Positions 57,593 to 64,000 of a stretch of DNA of 64,000 nt are shown one piece after another (positions within the stretch are counted from its first letter, which is position 1; every line of letters begins with the position of its first letter). Source of the stretch: Stomorhina lunata (Eukaryota > Arthropoda > Insecta > Diptera > Rhiniidae); assembly GCA_933228675.1 (NCBI GenBank), contig OW121741.1, positions 41,526,580 to 41,590,579 on the forward strand. The letters run 5' to 3'. The notes under the pieces were generated by a model. The model made no database searches. It saw nothing but the letters and a program-made list of their open reading frames with translations, and was not told the DNA's origin. A program made the position numbers and the translations under genes.

Positions 57593-57979
57593 TAAATGCC
57601 AGAAATGTTGTAAAATTAATTGACACAAATATTTTTTCAAGTGTTCAAGGCAAGCAGGCAGGCAGGCAACAGTCAAAAAGCAGTAGTGCCAACATTTGCA
57701 TTACAGCTGCAATGTCAAATTGTATTTGAGCTACTAGGAAATACAGAGAAAGAAATTGAATGATTTTTAAGCAAGTATCGCTAGATAAATGCCAGAAAAT
57801 GTTGTAAAATTAATTGACACAAATATTTTTTCAAGTGTTCAAGGCAAGCAGGCAGGCAGGCAACAGTCAAAAAGCAGTAGTGCCAACATTTGCATTACAG
57901 CTGCAATGTCAAATTGTATTTGAGCTACTAGGAAATACAGAGAAAGAAATTGAATGATTTTTAAGCAAGTATCGCTAGA
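57593..57979. repeat. Near-perfect 193-bp tandem duplication
   Basis: Two adjacent copies begin TAAATGCCAGAAA(A)TGTTG at 57593 and 57786 and end AAGCAAGTATCGCTAGA. They differ by one added A. GCAAGCAGGCAGGCAGGCAA is present in both. A very recent event. Confidence 0.92.
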
Positions 57980-59479
57980 TTAGTTGGTAAAGGTATAACA
58001 GCACTGGATTTTTAATTGTTTAAGCCAATAATTCTTCAAAATTAAAGATCATTTAACAAATTTTTTTTATTCTATATCTTCTGGGACCATGTAATCAACT
58101 TGAGTTTTCTTAGATTCCTATCTCCAGTTTTAGAATTTGAACCCTCAAAAATCTCCCAGATAAGCAAATTGGATCACGGGAAATTTGATAATTTCTAGGT
58201 TTCTAACATTCTCAATGAATAATTAATTTTCAATTTCTAGATTTTTTTTAACGAGAAATACACTCAGGCAAATACTGTCTATAGGCGAGATAATAGGTGT
58301 TGAAAAGTTTTAATTGTTTAATTTTTAGAACAATAAAGTTGCACCATCTCAAAAAAGTTGGCAAATAATTCAAAAACTTTCAAACGGTTATCTCGATTAC
58401 TATGAAATTTAGCACGGCTACTGAGGCTATGAGAAATCTTCTAGCTGAGATCTACAAAAAACACGTATGGTTTATATCCTATAGTTTATGAGATATTATA
58501 CTTAACAAAAATTCAACTTTTTTACGACTTAGGCCTAGAATTTTGTTAATATCGCATCTAATTTTTCCCCGATTTTTCCGAAATTTGTTTATTTTATTCT
58601 AAGGAATGTATAAATCACACAAAAAAATAATTTATGGAAAATCTTTAGCCGATCAAAACTTATATGTTTTTTAGTTTAAATTAAAAAAAAAGTACAAAAT
58701 TTTACACGTTTTCAACTTTTTGACGACTTAGGCCTAGAATTTTGCTAATATCGGATCCAATTTTTTTCAGATTTTTCCAAAATTTATTTTATTTCTAAGA
58801 AATGTATTAAACACACAGAGAAATAACTGATAGAAAATCTTTAGTCGAACAAAGATTATACGTATTTGAGTTTAAATTTTCAAAAAAGTCAGTGTAGTCG
58901 TTTTTTAGTCAAAAAAGTAATAACATTATTTTTGAGATATTAAAAAACTTGTTAGGTAACATAAATACTATTTGTAATTTTTGAAAAGGAAACTTAATAA
59001 GCAAAACTATAAGTGAAACTATGGTCCTAAAGTTTATTTCGTCTTAATGCTAAAGCCTCTCAAAATTACCAATTTTTTACATTGTATCTCACATCAAAAT
59101 CATAATCTTTTATATCGGATCGTTTTTAATTTTCAAAAAACCCGAGGTGCCCTACATTGAGGGCATATAGCTCCGCTCCTGATAAGCCAACAGACTCCAA
59201 ATTCTAGGCTCGACTACTTTTCCCCAATAGCCATGCGGAATTTGATGATAATCGTGCTCGCCGTTTAAGTGTTCTTGAATTATTTCGCTAAATTTTTTTT
59301 CAACCCACTGTGCATCTGTTGTTAGGTAACGCTTTTTTATTTATTTTACATCGACGGCGTGTTAATGCTAGTGTCAATCGTCGACAAAGAAAATGTTGAG
59401 GCAACTTTTTTGTTTCTTATTTTATAATAGGTTTGTAAAGTTTTCTGGTAATCAAAATTACTTAGACATGAAGTACATT
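57980..59479. other. Unassigned, with a 209-bp imperfect tandem pair
   Basis: CGACTTAGGCCTAGAATTTT at about 58519 recurs at about 58728 with similar downstream sequence (GATTTTTCCxAAATT, ATCTTTAGxCGAxCAAA). The rest shows no gene. Confidence 0.55.
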
Positions 59480-60330
59480 GAAGTTATCACGAAAGATAGC
59501 TAAAAGTATATCTTAGGCTTCCCAGAGAACTATCCGGATAGCTTTAAAAGCCTCTTAATTTCGCATGATCTCTCTCGAAGTAGAACCTGGCAATCGACTA
59601 GAGGAATGCAAAAAGATTCTACGAGTATTTCATTTAAAATTTGTAATGTAGTCCCAAATCTTGCTAACTCTTCCGCAGTGCCCTGGTATGCTTTTGTGCA
59701 CCGTGATCCATATAGGATCTATATACCCAACAGTAGAGTCATTTATTCAAAAGATTTACAAAAGATAACTAAAAACAAATCTCAGGCTTCCCAGAGAACT
59801 ATCCGGATCGCTTTAAAAAGCTCTTTATTCCGCATGATCTCTCTCGCATTATGACCTGGCAATCGACTAGAGGAATGCCAAAAGTTTCCACGAATATTTC
59901 ATCTAAAATTTGCAAGGTAGTTCCAAGTCTTGCTAAGTAATCCATATAGGATCTATATACCCAACATGAGTGTCATCTATTCGAAGGATTTACGAAAGAT
60001 AACTAAAAGCAAATCTTAGGCTTCCCAGAGAACTATTCGGTTTGCTTTGAAAACCTCTTAACTCCTCATGATCTCTATAGCAGTAGGACCCGGCAATCGA
60101 CTAGAGGAATGCCAAAAAGATTCCACGAGTATTTTTTCTAAAATTTGTAATGTAGTTCCAAGTCTTGCTAACTTGTTTGCAGTGCCCTGGTATGCCCTTA
60201 TGCGCCTTATGCCTTGTCAGTATAAGATCTAAATATCCAATAGAAGGGCCATCTAGTCGCAAGATTTACGACGATCCTGGGTTGCTGCTGGATTCAGGAA
60301 TACAGAATCTAAAGACTTAATGGCAGCTTA
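59480..60330 (-). repeat. Second array of decayed LINE RNase-H fragments
   Basis: Three units: GGCTTCCCAGAGAACTATxC at about 59517, 59787 and 60021 (spacing 270 and 234 bp). Minus-strand readings give WITVHKSIPGHCGRVSKIW and HKGIPGHCKQVSKTW, again like the GH-x-GI-x-GN-C segment of LINE RNase H. Shared words with the array at 2340-4060 (CCAAGTCTTGCTAACT, CCCTGGTATGC, ATCTAAAGACTTAATGG) indicate a common source. Confidence 0.6.
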
Positions 60331-61258
60331 ACGTTTATAGAATATATTTACTCCCACAGATGTAAGGACACTACATCTCGGACAATAAGCTACCTCTAAA
60401 TGTCCGAATTTTGGCCTGAAAAACACTACTGCGACCCGGTAGCCTTGTGGCATGTTCAACTATAGGTATTTGGAGTATATACCGATTATTCTAATTACAC
60501 GGTGTAAGATAGAGCTACTTTTGTAAAAACTTGGAAAGCAACCTAGTGGGGGTTATAGGCCTAGGTAAGGACATACAAACACCATTTTCTAAGATTTCTA
60601 AACATGTGCGAAATTTTGATATATTCGAAAAAGACTTTTTTCAGGTAGGTCGTCGTACTTTAGTACCTCCAAATCTCATATTTGCAGAGCAATTTTAAAA
60701 TTTTAAACAGTTTTGGAAAGCCAAGCTTTTACAAGCTGCATGCAAAGGCCATATGTTTTAGGAAATTACATAAGTTTTTGTCAAAAGTTTCGCTATTTTT
60801 TTTTTTATTCATTTTTCGTAATTTTTAAAATTCAAAAGCAATTATTTAAATTTTTTATACAAGAACCTTGTTTATTTTATACAGTTTTTAAAGCTTGTTA
60901 AATATAGAATAAAACGAGATATTACTTATTATTATCGGCTTACATTTACAAAAGTTATATAACTTTTTCCAAAGTTCAAATTTTTCGATTGCAAATAAAA
61001 TACTTAGTACATGGCCTAGTCGATTTAGGAAAAGCTTAATAACTTTTCGATTTTTCGTCTAATTTAAAAAATTAAAATCACGTTTTATTAGGAACTAATT
61101 TCTCTTGTTATATTAAGATAAACTTTTATGAGCTTTCATATAAGAATAAGCAGTTTAAAGCTACTAAAGTCAAAAAAGTAGACAAATTTTGTGTGTTTTT
61201 TTATCAGATATTTTTAACAAAAAAAAAAAAAAAAACTTTTGGTTTACAAATATATCAA
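60331..61258. other. AT-rich spacer, no gene recognised
   Basis: No convincing ORF or repeat terminus. Confidence 0.4.
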
Positions 61259-62047
61259 AACAAGTAAGAAAGTGCTATAGTCGGTCAAGCCCGACCATAC
61301 GATATCCTTCACCACTAAGGTCAAAGGTGTACTTTTTCCTGTATAAAGACAAATATTTGCTAAATGTTGCCAAACAAACATTTTCTAAAAACTTTTATAT
61401 TTAAGTTATTTCCGTAATTTAGACTTATATGAGAGCTAGGGTCAAACGTGGACCGATTATCTCGAAATTTAGCAAAGTGATTACAGTTGTTACAAAAATT
61501 ATGTATGCAAAAAATAAATTTAAAATTCTCATTATCTTTAGATTTACGAGCGTTTTAGTGATTTTTGTCTCATTTAGTGCGTTTTGACAGAAAAGTTTGT
61601 ATGGGAGCTTTGGTCAAATGTGGACAGATTTCAACGAAACTTTGTACAGTGCTTTTTACATAAGCAGTATTTAATTTAAATTTCATGAAAAAATATTGAT
61701 ATTTATGGCCAATACATCAATTCCGGGAGGTGGGACCTTTGGAAGGTACCATAAATAATGGCTGATTTTGACGAATTGCAATAGTCTCACTATAAAAAAA
61801 TTATCTGTGCCAAATTTCATCAAATTATCTTTAGAATTGCGACCTGTACTTTAATTACATGGTTTACATGGGGGTCCAGCCAGCCAATCAGCCGTCCAGA
61901 CGGACGGACTGACTCGCTAAATCGACTCAGAAAGTGATTCTAAACCTATTGGTATACTAAAAGGTGGGTCAAAGACAAATATTTCTATGCGTTACATACA
62001 CCAACACAAACTTATAATACCCTTTCCACATATGGTAGTGAAGGGTA
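61259..62047 (-). mobile_element. Full-length HINE-B
   Basis: AACAAGTAAGAAAGTGCTAT, then the GTCGG/CCGAC stem, CCTTCACCACTAAGGTCAAA, the family B modules, and ATACCCTTTCCACATATGGT then AGTGAAGGGTA at the other end. About 790 bp. Confidence 0.8.
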
Positions 62048-63121
62048 AAATGATATGACATTCTAAAGCGGAATCATTTTTAACTTAGTAAGATTTCTTC
62101 TTCTTCTGTTATCCTTAACTCCCAGTGGAGCATAGGGCCTCAAGATTTTACCCAACCAAAATTTCTCTAAGTGCTTTAATTATGCATCTTAAGCATGTTG
62201 CGCTTATTAACAGACATATTGCTCGCGCATATTTTGACAGCTCGTTTGTCACTTTTAATTCAAACACACTTAACATTTGGTGAAACAAGATACACATACG
62301 AGTACAACAACATTTGAATATTCTTGTGTTGCCTGATGCCACATTTAGCATGTGTGAGCACTTGTCTTAAGTGCAATTTCCAGTTAAAGAACACAAAAAA
62401 AAATAGTGTGCGCCATTCAGATGTTCAGAGCAAATTTTTTCAGTATAAAAATAAAAATCTAACAAAAATTGATATATGGATTACACAGAATAAAGAAAAC
62501 AAAAAAAAAAAATAAAATTCTTTAAATTCAGTTAAAGATGAAGCACATGTTTTGAACATTTTATTCAAATTTAACGGAAATACTTTCAGTTAAAAAAAAA
62601 ATTAAAATGCCTTAAAAGAATTTATTAAATTATCCAGGATTTAAGAAAATTTTCATTGAAAATTTCAAGCAATTTGTTTTAATTTTTGGTAATTATTTGT
62701 GTGTGGTTTTAAAAACACTTAGAAAATTTTTCAATTATTTTCTTGTTTGTTTTTTATATTTTCTCACACAAATTACAGACACATGGGGCCATTTTTTTTT
62801 TTGTGTTGGTTCATTTTGTGATTCAAGTGGTTTGCCCCTGGTACGTACATATTTCAATATTGTGGCATCTATGTACTTTTTTCTGACTTAGTAAAATATT
62901 ATAGAGTAATCATGAGTATGACGAGGAGTGTTTTTGGTGTTATGCTTCTCAAAAATACATTATTTAAGTACTTAAGTGTTTTATTATATTTATTTAATTT
63001 TTCTTCTTACCCTTAAAATAAATAAGAAAATATAATAAGTAACAAAATTTTTTAACATAATTTCATTCATTCTATTTGGGATTGGGTACCCTATAGGAAT
63101 TTTTGAGATGTTATTAGTATA
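62048..63121. other. Unassigned sequence
   Basis: No gene or repeat ends recognised. Includes poly(A/T)-rich stretches around 62490-62620. Confidence 0.4.
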
Positions 63122-63366
63122 CAGGTATGTGATGGACATTTTCGTTTTGAAATCGATCGATTTCAGACATATTTTTTAGCTAATTTTCGGTTATTTCCCC
63201 CAAAAATAATGAAAATTTTGGCTTTAATCCTTTTGACTGATATTTTATTTTTCATTTGGTTTGAGTTTTTTGGGGAAATAACCGAAAATCTCAAAAATAT
63301 ATCTCAAAAATATATCTGAAATCGATCGATTTGAAAACGATCGTGTACCTGATAATCACATACCTG
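63122..63366. mobile_element. 245-bp MITE with AAATCGATCGATTT near each end
   Basis: Ends CAGGTATGTGAT and the inverse ATCACATACCTG; inner arms TTTCGTTTTGAAATCGATCG and CGATCGATTTGAAAACGA; a further inverted pair TTTTCGGTTATTTCCCC and GGGGAAATAACCGAAAA. ATA stands on both sides, a possible short target duplication. Confidence 0.75.
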
Positions 63367-63697
63367 ATAATCATTGTCTTTATGTTGGTATAGGACTAGA
63401 GACATACAGAACAAACTTCTAAGAATCCCTTCAAAGGTTAAAGGAATATAAATCTAATATCAATATAACATATATATATATATAAATCAATATAACTTTT
63501 TCGATATTTTTCTCGATCTGTAGGAAATGGGAAAACGAGATCGGAACAAGGGGTACTTCTCTCAGACAATGAGTTGCATCCGATTATATTTTTAGACTCC
63601 GGTTCCGAACGGCAAATGCATTAGTTAGAGAAGTTTTACATAGCCAAATACTCAATAACCAGTGGCTAGCTGAGTTGTGAGGTGAACCGCCGCTTTT
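63367..63697. other. Unassigned spacer
   Basis: A short TA run (63471-63483). GGAACAAGGGGTACTT at about 63542 also occurs at about 21645, otherwise nothing recognised. Confidence 0.4.
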
Positions 63698-64000
63698 TAT
63701 ACCCACCATCAAAAAGAATGGGGGGTATATTGAGATTGTCATTCCGTTTGTAATTTCCTTAATATTGGCCCAAAAATCAAAAACGATATATATTCTGAAT
63801 CCTTATGAAATTCTAAGACGATTGAGCGATGTCCGTCTGTCTGTCCGTCTGTCTGTCCGTCTGTCTGTCTGTCTGTCTGTTGAAATCACGATAACGCCTA
63901 AACGAAAGGAGCTAGCTCAATGAAACTTAGTACAAACATTCTTCATCACTGAGAAAATTTTGGTATTGAAATTGGGCAAAATCGGTTAACATTTGACCAT
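63698..64000 (+). mobile_element. HINE-A body, 5' end, cut by window edge
   Basis: TATACCCACCATCAAAAAGA at the start after a T run, CAATATxGGC, GTCCGTCTGTCTGTCCGTCT microsatellite and TTGGGCAAAATCGGTT; continues out of the window. Confidence 0.8.

Noticed and set aside
58260..58300. TACACTCAGGCAAATACTG resembling the family F left end
   Set aside because: Match ends after about 9 bases and no right end was found nearby.
62148..62351. Minus-strand frame ending at a GT, considered as the missing RYK first exon
   Set aside because: No signal peptide and no WIF N-terminal resemblance; phase-matched end gives unrelated residues.
1..64000. CRISPR arrays, tRNA or rRNA genes
   Set aside because: Tandem arrays lack regular short repeats with unique spacers, and no tRNA or rRNA landmarks were seen; the window is eukaryotic.

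Overview
The window is AT-rich eukaryotic DNA with spliced genes, and almost all of it is transposable-element debris. It points to a higher fly, probably a calyptrate (blowfly, house-fly type). The reasons are an Or67d-type odorant receptor gene, a derailed/doughnut-type RYK receptor gene, DD41D (rosa-type) mariners and DINE-1-like repeats. The species assignment is inference.

Layout. 1-774 is a repeat. 944-5118 (+) is an Or67d-like receptor gene of four exons; its reading frame is complete but its first splice donor is mutated. Its last intron holds a tandem array of LINE RNase-H fragments. 5283-8725 is a large fold-back element with arms built of tandem units around an unrecognised ORF (minus strand). 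A hAT-type MITE with perfect 8-bp target duplications follows (8742-9379). 9.5-19.3 kb is mostly DINE-1-like repeat (family A) in head-to-tail units, broken by a TA-duplicating element and two dead mariners. 19.4-23.6 kb has AT minisatellites and a Helitron-like element (family C). 23.9-27.9 kb is a 4-kb TA-flanked element carrying smaller MITEs and sitting inside a family A copy. 28-35.7 kb is more family A and B. 35.7-39.3 kb has LINE remnants and one intact DD41D mariner.

40305-42123 (-) holds the last three exons of the RYK-family pseudokinase receptor. Its 5' exon or exons were not found, so much of 42-64 kb may be its first intron or upstream region. That stretch holds a minisatellite with a conserved palindrome in every unit, a pair of inverted duplicated segments, a four-layer nested insertion (family B, then family C and a solo LTR), a decayed satellite, a second RNase-H array and further family A and B copies.

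The two host genes are independent of each other. The other coding sequences belong to mobile elements. Only the mariner transposase (38069-39154) looks functional; the fold-back element's ORF is open but unassigned. No tRNA, rRNA or CRISPR array was recognised. Family letters (A-F) are local names used only here. Strand for families A, B and C is given so that the terminal hairpin lies at the 3' end.
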